A DNA stretch of 14,708 nt from Firmicutes bacterium UBA6806 (GCA_002452745.1 DKFC01000021.1:1-14708), one strand, 5' to 3'. Positions 1 to 7,126 are shown, counted from the stretch's first letter. Notes: generated by a model from the letters alone, not told the origin. Translations and numbers: made by a program.

Positions 1-767
1 TACTTAAGAAGGCACTTATCAATAAAGGCATCCGTTCGTCTAAGTGCCTCAGCTTCACCACCTATAAAATGATTTGACACATCTGAAAGATCTGGTAAAT
101 GGCTGAGTTTCAAGCGGATAAATTCCTCCACATCTCCCAGATGAGCCCAAGTGACGTCTATCCCTTCAAAGTTGATTTCAGATTGATTGGTTACGGGAAC
201 CCACTTTTGAAAATCCATAAATGCCGAGAGACTTCGCATAATCGCTGGTCGAATGGCATAAGCTGCATAGGCTTCTTTAGGATACGCAACGCTCACTGGA
301 ACGATGCAATTGGTGTCCACCTCAGTCACCTCACAGTCCGTTTGAGACGCAATAGTCGCTCTCATGCGCCTCTCATGAGCCAAATACCCCTTGTCAAAAA
401 CCATCGCCACAGCCTCTTTTGACAGCTCATTAATAATTTCTTCAAAATTTCCATAAGTGGATTTAAAACAGATGCCTCTTTCTAGAAATGCCTGCTCCAA
501 AACCTTGATTCCCTGTAACATAAACCGATAATGCCTGAGATTTGCATTCGGATATCCCGGTGAAATCACAAAGACCACCAACAGGGGATATCCAAGTTCA
601 TCGGATAGATTCATGGCATGGCTAAGTGCATGGTTTTGCTGTATCCTCTGCGCCTGCTGCATCCAGTAGAGAACATAACGACCCTTCTGCCTGACAGATT
701 TTTCATTTAAATGCTCTATTCTAAGTGAATTAAATTTACGCAGTCCTGATTGTTGGCCAATTTTCAT
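1..767 (-). CDS. phr: Class II CPD photolyase (deoxyribodipyrimidine photo-lyase), N-terminal 255 residues, cut by window edge
   Basis: This gene encodes a light-driven flavoenzyme that splits cyclobutane pyrimidine dimers in DNA. The first 255 codons are open and run off the left edge; the family is usually about 440-470 residues, so the FAD-binding C-terminal half lies outside. The visible part has class II signatures in order: the GRYVLYWMQQAQR block near residues 28-40 followed by NHAL, then PLLVVFVISPGYPNANLRHYRFML in sense (about 60-83), a KEAYAAYAIRP block near 173-183, and GGEAEALRRTDAFI near 237-250. These match the antenna-domain and linker pattern of class II rather than class I enzymes. 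The ATG at 767 has a GGAGGTG ribosome binding site (774-780). It lies 44 bases after the stop of the upstream SulP gene with no terminator between, so co-transcription is likely. Family assignment is firm; the gene's completeness cannot be judged here. Confidence 0.9.
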   Translation of the reverse strand, partial: MKIGQQSGLRKFNSLRIEHLNEKSVRQKGRYVLYWMQQAQRIQQNHALSHAMNLSDELGYPLLVVFVISPGYPNANLRHYRFMLQGIKVLEQAFLERGICFKSTYGNFEEIINELSKEAVAMVFDKGYLAHERRMRATIASQTDCEVTEVDTNCIVPVSVAYPKEAYAAYAIRPAIMRSLSAFMDFQKWVPVTNQSEINFEGIDVTWAHLGDVEEFIRLKLSHLPDLSDVSNHFIGGEAEALRRTDAFIDKCLLK

Positions 768-811
768 ACAAAACACCTCCATCCCCTATCAAATACCCAG
801 TTCTTTGTGAA

Positions 812-2464
812 TTACAAGTGTTTTAACTCTTTTTCTGCATATGCCTTTGCATCGTGGATTGAATCAAAAAACGCATCCTCTCCAATCCTGTCTACAAAGC
901 CATTTTGTCGCATCATCTTCATCGGCTGCTCATTGACCCCAGAAAAAAGGAGGCGAAGTTGATGACTTTTACATTTCTTTTCCAATCGAATTAACCCATG
1001 AAAGGCAGTTGCATCCATTGCTGGGACGTTTCTCATTCGAATAATCAAGAATTCACCACTATACTGAACTTCATCCAATCGATTGATAAATTTATCAGCG
1101 ATTCCAAAGAAAAAAGGCCCATTTATTTCATAAATCAGTATATTTTTAGTTTGATGAATTAATTCTTCTGGTGTATTTTCGCTCTCTTCCCCCGCTTCAT
1201 AGAGTAAATGATTGACTTCTGCGACATCTGCCATCCTCTTCACAAATAAAAATGCCGCCAGAATAATACCAAACTGAATTGCCACCACCAAGTCAATGGC
1301 AACTGTCAAGAAAAAGGTCACCAGTAACACCACGGCATCACTCTTCGAAGCATGTAAAAGCCCGACAAATTCACGCCATTCGCTCATATTGTAGGCGACT
1401 ACAATTAAAATAGACGCCAAAGATGCAAGTGGAATCATTTTGGCGAGGGGCATGAAAATGAGAACAATCAGCAGTAGGACAACTGCATGCACCATCCCTG
1501 CCACTGGCGTTCTCCCGCCATTTTTTATATTGGCGGCAGTTCTTGCGATTGCACCTGTTGCTGGTATTCCACCGAATAGTCCTGAGGCAATATTTGCAGT
1601 TCCCTGTGCAATTAACTCTGTATTGGAACGATGCTTGCCACCAATCATTCCATCCGCTACAACACACGCCAGTAGTGATTCTATTGCGCCCAGCATCGCT
1701 ATGGTAAAGGCTGGTTTCATAAGCGTTTGAATTCTCTCAAACGAAACTGACGGCAAATGCGGCATTGGAAAAGATGAGGACAACTCACCAAATTTTGAAC
1801 CGATTGTCGGCACGTCGAGATGCATCAACTGAACCAAAAGTGTTGTTACAATCAGCGCAATCAGCGATCCAGGAATCTTTTGGTTTACCTTGGGCCAAAG
1901 TACGATTGTCAAAAGGGCAATAACACCCACAGCGAAACTCTGTATGTGAAAGGTATTGAAATGCTCAAAATAAACGAGCCACTTCTCTACAAACTCTGCC
2001 GGTACGTTATCTATTTGAAGCCCAAAGAAGTCTTTTATCTGCGATGAGAATATGACCACGGCAATGCCACTTGTAAACCCTGTGGTAATGGGATAAGGCA
2101 TGAACTTAATCAGCGTTCCGAGCTTCAGTAGTCCCATGAGAATTAAGATGACACCAGCCATCATGGTTGCCAGTATCAGGCCATTCAAACCATACTGCAT
2201 GACAATTCCATAGACAATAACCATGAAAGCGCCTGTGGGGCCTCCAATGAGGACACGACTCCCCCCTAATAACGATGTGATAAAACCAGCGATAATCGCT
2301 GTATAAAGTCCCTTTTCTGGGGACACGCCCGATGAAATTCCAAGCGCAATAGAAAGTGGCAATGCAATAATTGCCACAATAATCCCGGCAGTTACATCAC
2401 TGATAAACTGCTCCTTATTATAATCTTTTAATGTAGTTATGAGTTTTGGCTGAAAAACAGACAT
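812..2464 (-). CDS. SulP-family inorganic anion transporter with C-terminal STAS domain
   Basis: This is a 550-residue inner-membrane transporter of the SulP/SLC26 family (COG0659), which moves sulfate, bicarbonate or similar anions. Hydrophobic segments fill residues about 22-410, consistent with the 14-segment SulP fold. Conserved stretches include GLYTAIIAGFITSLLGGSR (52-70) with IGGPTGAF after it, and the block from ESLLACVVADGMIG (262-275) through SNTELIAQGTANI to LFGGIPATGAIARTAANI (296-313). A cytoplasmic STAS domain follows at about 437-545. The length is normal and no carbonic anhydrase or other extra domain is fused. The ATG at 2464 is supported by a GGAGGG site five bases upstream. 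The substrate cannot be told from sequence: sulfate permease and BicA-like bicarbonate carriers share this architecture, and no sulfate-assimilation gene is adjacent. The photolyase follows in the same direction after 44 bases, so the two probably share a transcript. Confidence 0.93.
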   Translation of the reverse strand: MSVFQPKLITTLKDYNKEQFISDVTAGIIVAIIALPLSIALGISSGVSPEKGLYTAIIAGFITSLLGGSRVLIGGPTGAFMVIVYGIVMQYGLNGLILATMMAGVILILMGLLKLGTLIKFMPYPITTGFTSGIAVVIFSSQIKDFFGLQIDNVPAEFVEKWLVYFEHFNTFHIQSFAVGVIALLTIVLWPKVNQKIPGSLIALIVTTLLVQLMHLDVPTIGSKFGELSSSFPMPHLPSVSFERIQTLMKPAFTIAMLGAIESLLACVVADGMIGGKHRSNTELIAQGTANIASGLFGGIPATGAIARTAANIKNGGRTPVAGMVHAVVLLLIVLIFMPLAKMIPLASLASILIVVAYNMSEWREFVGLLHASKSDAVVLLVTFFLTVAIDLVVAIQFGIILAAFLFVKRMADVAEVNHLLYEAGEESENTPEELIHQTKNILIYEINGPFFFGIADKFINRLDEVQYSGEFLIIRMRNVPAMDATAFHGLIRLEKKCKSHQLRLLFSGVNEQPMKMMRQNGFVDRIGEDAFFDSIHDAKAYAEKELKHL

Positions 2465-2548
2465 AAGCTCCCTCCGTCCTTGCGATTTCTCGCATCTATA
2501 TCTGGGCCTGTTGAATCCCCACTCATTTTAGCACTTACTATGTACTTT

Positions 2549-2577
2549 GTATACATAAATGTGGTGAATATTGTCAT
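2549..2577 (-). promoter_or_regulatory. Candidate promoter of the SulP gene with overlapping inverted repeat
   Basis: On the minus strand an ATGACA box (2572-2577) is followed after 17 bases by TATACA (2549-2554). The -10 box overlaps an inverted repeat, TATGTA at 2539-2544 and TACATA at 2552-2557, which could be an operator. The site would give a leader of about 80 bases. It is a match by eye only, and the -35 box differs from consensus at its first position. Confidence 0.35.
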
Positions 2578-2665
2578 TTCTTAAAAGGTCTATTTAAACC
2601 GTTAATTTATCATACCTAAACTCGCACACTTCGAAGAAAAAGATAAATCTTATGACCACCTGATA

Positions 2666-2694
2666 TTGTCTGGTGATTTAGTGTATAATATAAT
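2666..2694 (+). promoter_or_regulatory. Candidate sigma-A promoter of the rRNA methyltransferase gene
   Basis: TTGTCT at 2666-2671, a 17-base spacer and a perfect TATAAT at 2689-2694 form a good vegetative promoter 32 bases upstream of the GTG start at 2727. A second TATAAT at 2684-2689 overlaps the first by one base. An imperfect dyad (ACCACC at 2655-2660 against GGTGAT at 2672-2677) straddles the -35 box. Confidence 0.65.
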
Positions 2695-2726
2695 GTAAAC
2701 TACGATTTAAATTATCAGGAGGCAAC

Positions 2727-3950
2727 GTGATTAGAAAAACCGTTTCATTTAAGATTCATCAAAGACATTTGGATAAATATAGAGCACAATACCCACTGTT
2801 GTTCAAGGAAGCCCTTATGGGCAGTCACTTATTGGAGACTGGCGAAATTGAAGAGGGCACGCTTCTCAACTTGACGGATGAACATAATAAATATGTGGCA
2901 ACTGGCTACTACGGACGCCAAAACAAAGGGTTCGGATGGGTTCTCACCAAGAATAACAACGAAAAAATCGACAAGATTTTCTTTAAGAAGAAACTGTACA
3001 CTGCCTTTGAAAAAAGAATGGGCCTTTATAACAATCCCAAGACAAATGCCTTCAGAGTTTTTAATGGCGAGGGCGATGGTATCGGTGGTTTGACAATTGA
3101 CTTTTACAATGGCTACTATCTCATAAATTGGTACAGCCTCGGCATCTACACCTTCCAAGATGAAATTGTGCAATCTCTAAAGGAAATTGTAGAATTTGAC
3201 GGCATCTATGAGAAAAAACGTTTTGGAAATGCCCCTGAGACCGATGATGGTTTTTTGGCGGGAAAACCTGCTGAATTTCCGATTATCATCAAGGAAAACG
3301 GGGAATCCCTTGCTGTTTATTTCAACGATGGTGCTATGGTTGGTGTCTTTTTAGATCAGAGAGAAGTCAGGAGAAATCTCAGAAATCAGTTTGCCAAAGG
3401 ACAAAATGTCCTGAATCTCTTTTCATATACAGGTGCCTTTTCAGTTTTTGCCGCTAAAGGTGGCGCTGCAAAAACCACAAGTGTCGATCTTGCAAACCGC
3501 AGTTTAGAGAGAACAAGAGAAAATTTCCTGCTCAACAACATCAACCCCGATACACAAGAAATTGTGGTGGAAGATGTTTTTAACTACTTGCAGCTTTGCG
3601 TGAAAAAGCGCATCAAATACGATGTGGTTATCCTAGATCCACCTAGCTTTGCAAAGTCCAAGGACTATGTCTTCTCTGCGGAGAAAGATTATGCCACTCT
3701 TTTAGGCGAGACCGTCAAAATCACTCGTACCAACGGCCTTGTTATTGCCTCAAATAATTCGAGTACCATCAGTGCCGATAAATTCAAGCAACTTATTGGA
3801 AAGGCATTTAATCTGGCAAAAGCGCGTTTTGAAATTGTTGAATTTCACCAGCTTCCAAAGGATTTTAAAACCAGTCATAGTTACCCTGAAAGCAATTATC
3901 TAAAAGTTGCTGTTATCAAGGTGTTGAGAAAAGAACGCACAATCAGTTAA
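2727..3950 (+). CDS. Class I SAM-dependent rRNA methyltransferase, RlmI/RlmK family (COG1092)
   Basis: This is a 407-residue cytoplasmic methyltransferase of the RlmI/RlmK family, which modifies 23S rRNA using S-adenosylmethionine. An N-terminal PUA-like RNA-binding region covers about 1-75, a linker domain about 80-190, and a Rossmann methyltransferase domain the rest. Visible motifs are GVFLDQR (206-212), the SAM-binding NLFSYTGAFSVFAAKGGA (230-247), the acidic SVDLA (252-256) and the active-site loop DPPSFAKS (304-311). E. coli RlmI, which makes m5C1962, has a Ser-Cys-Ser motif after the next strand; here the position reads SNNS (342-345), closer to the Ser-Asn-Asn of the m7G-forming RlmK domain. 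The base modified is therefore uncertain and no symbol is given. The start is GTG with AGGAGG (2717-2722) four bases before it; no nearby ATG fits. It stands alone as a transcription unit. Confidence 0.9.
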   Translation: MIRKTVSFKIHQRHLDKYRAQYPLLFKEALMGSHLLETGEIEEGTLLNLTDEHNKYVATGYYGRQNKGFGWVLTKNNNEKIDKIFFKKKLYTAFEKRMGLYNNPKTNAFRVFNGEGDGIGGLTIDFYNGYYLINWYSLGIYTFQDEIVQSLKEIVEFDGIYEKKRFGNAPETDDGFLAGKPAEFPIIIKENGESLAVYFNDGAMVGVFLDQREVRRNLRNQFAKGQNVLNLFSYTGAFSVFAAKGGAAKTTSVDLANRSLERTRENFLLNNINPDTQEIVVEDVFNYLQLCVKKRIKYDVVILDPPSFAKSKDYVFSAEKDYATLLGETVKITRTNGLVIASNNSSTISADKFKQLIGKAFNLAKARFEIVEFHQLPKDFKTSHSYPESNYLKVAVIKVLRKERTIS

Positions 3951-3978
3951 AATTGGTTTCCGCCTCAAAATTGGTTTC
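3949..3978 (+). repeat. Short direct repeat after the methyltransferase stop codon
   Basis: The 12-mer AAAATTGGTTTC occurs at 3949-3960, starting inside the TAA stop, and again at 3967-3978, a period of 18 bases. It is probably a small tandem duplication in the 3' untranslated region; no function is evident. Confidence 0.6.
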
Positions 3979-4023
3979 ACCCAAAATCTAGTTGTCGTAT
4001 CATAGACAAAATCTTACACATAG

Positions 4024-4064
4024 AAAGGCTGATTCAGAAGAAATCTTCTCCTGAATCAGCCTTT
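4024..4064. terminator. Bidirectional terminator hairpin between convergent genes
   Basis: AAAGGCTGATTCAG (4024-4037) pairs perfectly with CTGAATCAGCCTTT (4051-4064), a 14-bp stem with a 13-base loop. It lies between the plus-strand methyltransferase and the minus-strand DUF1904 gene and overlaps the stop codon of the latter. The uridine runs on both sides are short, so it may act as a bidirectional terminator of moderate strength or as a 3'-end stabiliser. Confidence 0.75.
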
Positions 4065-4392
4065 AAAAATGCTTCCCGTTTTCAAAATAGTAATCTGGAA
4101 TGAGGTCTGTAAAAATCACGACGTTTTCAGCATAGCCTCTTCCTGTGAAAAAATCATGGAATAGAGAGGCAACTCTCTGCCTGATTTCAGTAGGTCTCTT
4201 AAACCACTGAATGTTTACAAATGGATATCCGCCTTGACCTGCAACGCCTTCCGTATAAAATACAACTGGCAGATACTCAATGGTTATGTGGTCTTCCGGG
4301 CACCCGATCATCTTTGCAAGCGGTGCTGTCAATTCCAAGCTCACTGCCTTCACATCCGCCTCTACAACACCTTTTAAAATAATATGCGGCAT
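4063..4392 (-). CDS. DUF1904 family protein (tautomerase/MIF-like fold)
   Basis: This is a 109-residue protein resembling the DUF1904 family, which belongs to the tautomerase/MIF superfamily. It begins Met-Pro-His; an N-terminal proline after the removed Met is the catalytic base of tautomerases, so Pro2 could serve that role. Other family-like features are the beta-strand DHITIEYLPVVF (34-45), a YPFVNIQWF strand (56-64), the VVIFTDL strand (91-97) and the C-terminal YYFENGKHF (101-109). No signal peptide or membrane segment is seen. The ATG at 4392 follows a GGGAGG site (4397-4402). The gene has its own promoter and a palindromic operator candidate, and ends at a shared convergent hairpin. 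The substrate is unknown; the family assignment is from motif memory and tautomerase activity is inference only. Confidence 0.78.
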   Translation of the reverse strand: MPHIILKGVVEADVKAVSLELTAPLAKMIGCPEDHITIEYLPVVFYTEGVAGQGGYPFVNIQWFKRPTEIRQRVASLFHDFFTGRGYAENVVIFTDLIPDYYFENGKHF

Positions 4393-4410
4393 AATTCCTC
4401 CCTTATATAA

Positions 4411-4432
4411 TGAACATCTGTTTAAATGTTCA
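4411..4432. promoter_or_regulatory. Palindromic operator candidate in the DUF1904 leader
   Basis: TGAACAT (4411-4417) and ATGTTCA (4426-4432) form a 7-base inverted repeat around an 8-base centre. It sits roughly 13 bases downstream of the minus-strand -10 box, about +6 to +27 of the expected transcript, and just upstream of the ribosome binding site. It could bind a dimeric repressor. One half, GAACATCTGTTT, also resembles a Gram-positive LexA box (GAAC-N4-GTTC), and TGAACA/TGTTCA arms recall ArsR/SmtB operators, although the spacing is longer. Confidence 0.45.
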
Positions 4433-4444
4433 ATCTCAAGTCTT

Positions 4445-4474
4445 ATTATACCTTATTTTGAAAGTATGTCGCAA
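4445..4474 (-). promoter_or_regulatory. Candidate promoter of the DUF1904 gene
   Basis: On the minus strand TTGCGA (complement of 4469-4474), an 18-base spacer and a perfect TATAAT (complement of 4445-4450) lie in the 89-base gap after the DUF4342 gene. This suggests that the DUF1904 gene is transcribed separately and regulated through the palindrome just downstream. Confidence 0.5.
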
Positions 4475-4481
4475 ATATTCT

Positions 4482-4895
4482 CTAGTTCTCTCGGTTTTCA
4501 GATGATGCACTGTCATCCTTGCCAACCACGATTTTATATCCAAATAAATAAGGTGCTGCCAATGCAAAAATGGAAACTGGCATGGTTACCAGCGTTACAA
4601 TAGAAGCCGCTAAAAGCGGAACATCCACGGCCTTCCGATCATCTTTTTTAATTTTGAATCGAGTCTCCTTAAGATCGTTAAAAAGGGATGTACTCTTTTG
4701 CTTAAAGGCATCCTTAGCCTCTCTCTGCCTTTCTTCTTTCGATTTTTCGGGTTCGGCAATTTTTTCTTCCCTTTCAAGGCGAATCAGCGCCTCAAGCAAA
4801 TCTCCATCTGTCGCTTCAAGCGTCTCTTTTGCCTCTTTATAGGATACATTTGCCCGTTCCATCAATAAGTCAATTTTTTCAAGTGATAAACTCAT
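4482..4895 (-). CDS. UBA-like domain plus DUF4342 protein
   Basis: This is a 137-residue protein of unknown function with three parts. Residues about 5-43 form a UBA/NAC-like three-helix domain (MERANVSYKEAKETLEATDG at 12-31, then DLLEALIRLE), a fold used in translation factors such as EF-Ts and NAC. Residues about 44-88 are a highly charged, probably helical linker. Residues about 90-124 are hydrophobic, matching DUF4342 as found in clostridia (LAASIVTLVTMPVSIFALAA, 96-115, then PYLFGYKIVV), and could form one membrane segment or a hairpin. The tail is short and polar. The ATG at 4895 has an AGGAGG site (4902-4907). The domain pairing suggests a protein-binding module tethered to a membrane, but partner and role are unknown. 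Confidence 0.8.
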   Translation of the reverse strand: MSLSLEKIDLLMERANVSYKEAKETLEATDGDLLEALIRLEREEKIAEPEKSKEERQREAKDAFKQKSTSLFNDLKETRFKIKKDDRKAVDVPLLAASIVTLVTMPVSIFALAAPYLFGYKIVVGKDDSASSENREN

Positions 4896-4927
4896 TCTTT
4901 CCTCCTAGGTTTTGTCTTATTGATGAT

Positions 4928-4933
4928 ATTATA
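4928..4933 (-). promoter_or_regulatory. Candidate -10 box of the DUF4342 gene
   Basis: A perfect TATAAT on the minus strand (complement of 4928-4933) lies 33 bases upstream of the DUF4342 start and downstream of the chemoreceptor terminator. No good -35 box was found at 16-18 bases, so the call is tentative. Confidence 0.35.
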
Positions 4934-4979
4934 CAAATCTTAAATTAGAATTCTCTCTTATTAAGATTAGAATAATACT

Positions 4980-5012
4980 AAAAGGCGGTTAATAAACACA
5001 TTACTAACCGCC
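4980..5012 (-). terminator. Intrinsic terminator of the dCache chemoreceptor gene
   Basis: Reading the minus strand, GGCGGTTA (complement of 5005-5012) pairs with TAACCGCC (complement of 4984-4991) around a 13-base loop that can pair partly further, and is followed by TTTT (4980-4983). It begins 17 bases after the stop codon. A related GCGGTTA copy lies next to the stop codon (5021-5027). Confidence 0.8.
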
Positions 5013-5029
5013 CAAATTTCTAACCGCTA

Positions 5030-7126
5030 TTATACTTTGAAGAATTTTGCCTCTTCAGCCAGTTTTTCCATTTCTGCTGTAAGGGCATCAATATCTTCTG
5101 TGTTTTCATTCAATGATTTTGCGATAGATTCAAATGACTCATATGAATCTGATATGAGATTCTCAATTTCAACAGAATTGTGTGCAATATCGCTGACAGC
5201 CTTGGTGATTTCCTCCGAAGCTTCAATTTGCTCTCTGGATACGAGGGAAACCGCTTGTATGTGTTCGAGGTTGAGCTTAGCCTTTTCAAGAATTTCATTG
5301 ATGCTCTGTTTAACTTGCTCAGATATTTTAATCCCGTCTTCCACACTGATGGTAACTTTGTCATTTGCCTTCTGGACAACTTTGACTTCCTGTTGAATAC
5401 TCTCGATAATGGCACGAATTTTATCAGTTTCTGAACTCGTCTGCTCAGCCAGTTTTCTGATTTCATCGGCAACCACTGCAAATCCTTTACCGGCTTCTCC
5501 AGCTCTGGCCGCTTCGATTGCTGCATTTAAAGCCAATAAATTGGTCTGTTCTGATATGGAATTAATGGTGACCAAAATGCCTCCTATATCCTCTGATAAC
5601 TGCGATAACTTGGAAATCTGCGCATTGGCGTTGATGACATTTTCATCTATAGCTCCCATATTGAGAGTCATTTCCTCCACACTGGTATAACTGGATGTAG
5701 CAATAGCACTGGTTATTTCAGAATACTCCAAAGCAGACTCTGTCTTTCCATAGGATTCTCTCGAGGAAGCCAGTATCTCTTCAAGTCCTGCAAGAGATTC
5801 CTCAGTTCCTGCCGCCTGATTTTTGACGTTGTCCAGAACAACACTCAATCTTTCTTGCAACTGATTGATGCCTAGGGAAATTGGTTGTGACAGTTCTCGC
5901 TTGTAAATACTGTTCTCACCTTTTATGACATTGTCCATTCCCTTGTGTATCTTGTCATTACTGTGCTCAGCTCTGGCAATAACCATGTTGATTTCAGTGA
6001 TAACCTGATGTATTTTACCGATAAATTCATTGTAATGATCTCCCATTAATCCGAATTCATCCTTGCTGTTGATTTCAATCCTAGCACTCAAATCACCGCT
6101 TGCACCCACTTCAAAGGCCTCTCTAAAGTGATTTACAGATTTTGCCAGTCTCTTGCCGATAAAGACCGCTATAACAGCCGCACCTGCCATGGCAATAATA
6201 GCGATAATGGTGAAAATCAGTGTCAGTCTGCCAAGATCTGAATATATTTCCCCAAGCACTGGGTTTGCAGTCATGTACCAACCATTGCTCAGCTTGTAGT
6301 AAGAGAGAATCTTTTCCTGTCCTTCATAGATGTATATCATGACGCCTGTTGGCGGTCCATTTTTTATTCTATCCGCTAAATCACTGAGTTTGCCACCATC
6401 TAAATCTCTCAGATTCACTGCTTTATCATCTGGATGATAGAGGAAATTAAAATCCTTGTCCATTAAAGTGACGTACCCTGTTTCATATACTTTTATCTTA
6501 CTCAATTGCTCTCTGAGGGAATCAAAGAAAAACTCAGCTCCTGCAACCCCTATGAGTTTTCCGTCTTTCATGACACTCTTGCTGTAAGAGATAATTGTAG
6601 CATCCCACGGTTCCCAGTAGTATGGAGCTGTCCAGTTGCTTCCGTTGTCAATAGCACCCTTGTACCACTCGTCTCCGCCATAACCTGATTCCCGGACATT
6701 GTATTCCTCTTCGCGTTTGTATTTTCCATCCTCACCACGGGTAAATGAAAGTGTTCCAGGGTTTTTGATAGTATCGTCGTCGAAAATAATCCAACCACTC
6801 TTAGCCGTAAAACTATCTATTGCACCCACCATAACTGGAATAATCCCGGTCTTAAAAGCCTCCATCTCCACAGGATTGTTCTTTACTTTATCAAGATCCA
6901 TATTGTTCACCACGATGTTTTCAACTTGATCGGTTAATGTCTTAATTTCCGTTATGGACACTTCAACATCATGTGCATTCGTATCGACGATACTCAAAAG
7001 ATTTTGCTCCGCATTTTCAATTAGAATGGATTTGACGCTCAAGTAGCTCACAGTCCCCATTACCCCAATTAAAACAAGCGACGTAATCATAATTGCGATG
7101 ATAATTCTAGTGGATATTTTTCTCAT
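5030..7126 (-). CDS. Methyl-accepting chemotaxis protein with dCache_1 sensor domain
   Basis: This is a transmembrane chemoreceptor that signals to the CheA/CheW flagellar control system. With the ATG at 7126 it has 698 residues: TM1 about 8-30, an extracellular dCache_1 sensor about 33-295, TM2 about 300-323, HAMP about 324-376, a linker helix, and a cytoplasmic signalling hairpin whose tip is the near-invariant EQTNLLALNAAIEAARAGEA (526-545). The sensor has the WY pair (154-155) and a GVAGAE strand (193-198). The arginine two residues before WY and the aspartate of G-x-x-G-x-D, typical of amino-acid-binding dCache domains, are Asp152 and Glu198 here, so the ligand is probably not a plain amino acid. 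A GTG nine bases upstream is rejected as start because it sits inside the AAGGGGTGA ribosome binding site. No C-terminal CheR-binding pentapeptide is present. It is a single-gene unit between two terminators. Confidence 0.95.
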   Translation of the reverse strand: MRKISTRIIIAIMITSLVLIGVMGTVSYLSVKSILIENAEQNLLSIVDTNAHDVEVSITEIKTLTDQVENIVVNNMDLDKVKNNPVEMEAFKTGIIPVMVGAIDSFTAKSGWIIFDDDTIKNPGTLSFTRGEDGKYKREEEYNVRESGYGGDEWYKGAIDNGSNWTAPYYWEPWDATIISYSKSVMKDGKLIGVAGAEFFFDSLREQLSKIKVYETGYVTLMDKDFNFLYHPDDKAVNLRDLDGGKLSDLADRIKNGPPTGVMIYIYEGQEKILSYYKLSNGWYMTANPVLGEIYSDLGRLTLIFTIIAIIAMAGAAVIAVFIGKRLAKSVNHFREAFEVGASGDLSARIEINSKDEFGLMGDHYNEFIGKIHQVITEINMVIARAEHSNDKIHKGMDNVIKGENSIYKRELSQPISLGINQLQERLSVVLDNVKNQAAGTEESLAGLEEILASSRESYGKTESALEYSEITSAIATSSYTSVEEMTLNMGAIDENVINANAQISKLSQLSEDIGGILVTINSISEQTNLLALNAAIEAARAGEAGKGFAVVADEIRKLAEQTSSETDKIRAIIESIQQEVKVVQKANDKVTISVEDGIKISEQVKQSINEILEKAKLNLEHIQAVSLVSREQIEASEEITKAVSDIAHNSVEIENLISDSYESFESIAKSLNENTEDIDALTAEMEKLAEEAKFFKV

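Noticed and set aside
180..260. Apparent frameshift in the photolyase gene after the AIRP motif
   Set aside because: It came from dropping two bases while reverse-complementing. On rereading, the frame continues through SLSAFMDFQKW to the window edge and matches the family.
1440..1730. Plus-strand reading frame of 96 codons inside the SulP gene
   Set aside because: It is antisense to a highly conserved coding region, has no ribosome binding site and resembles no family; similar antisense frames under the other genes were rejected for the same reason.
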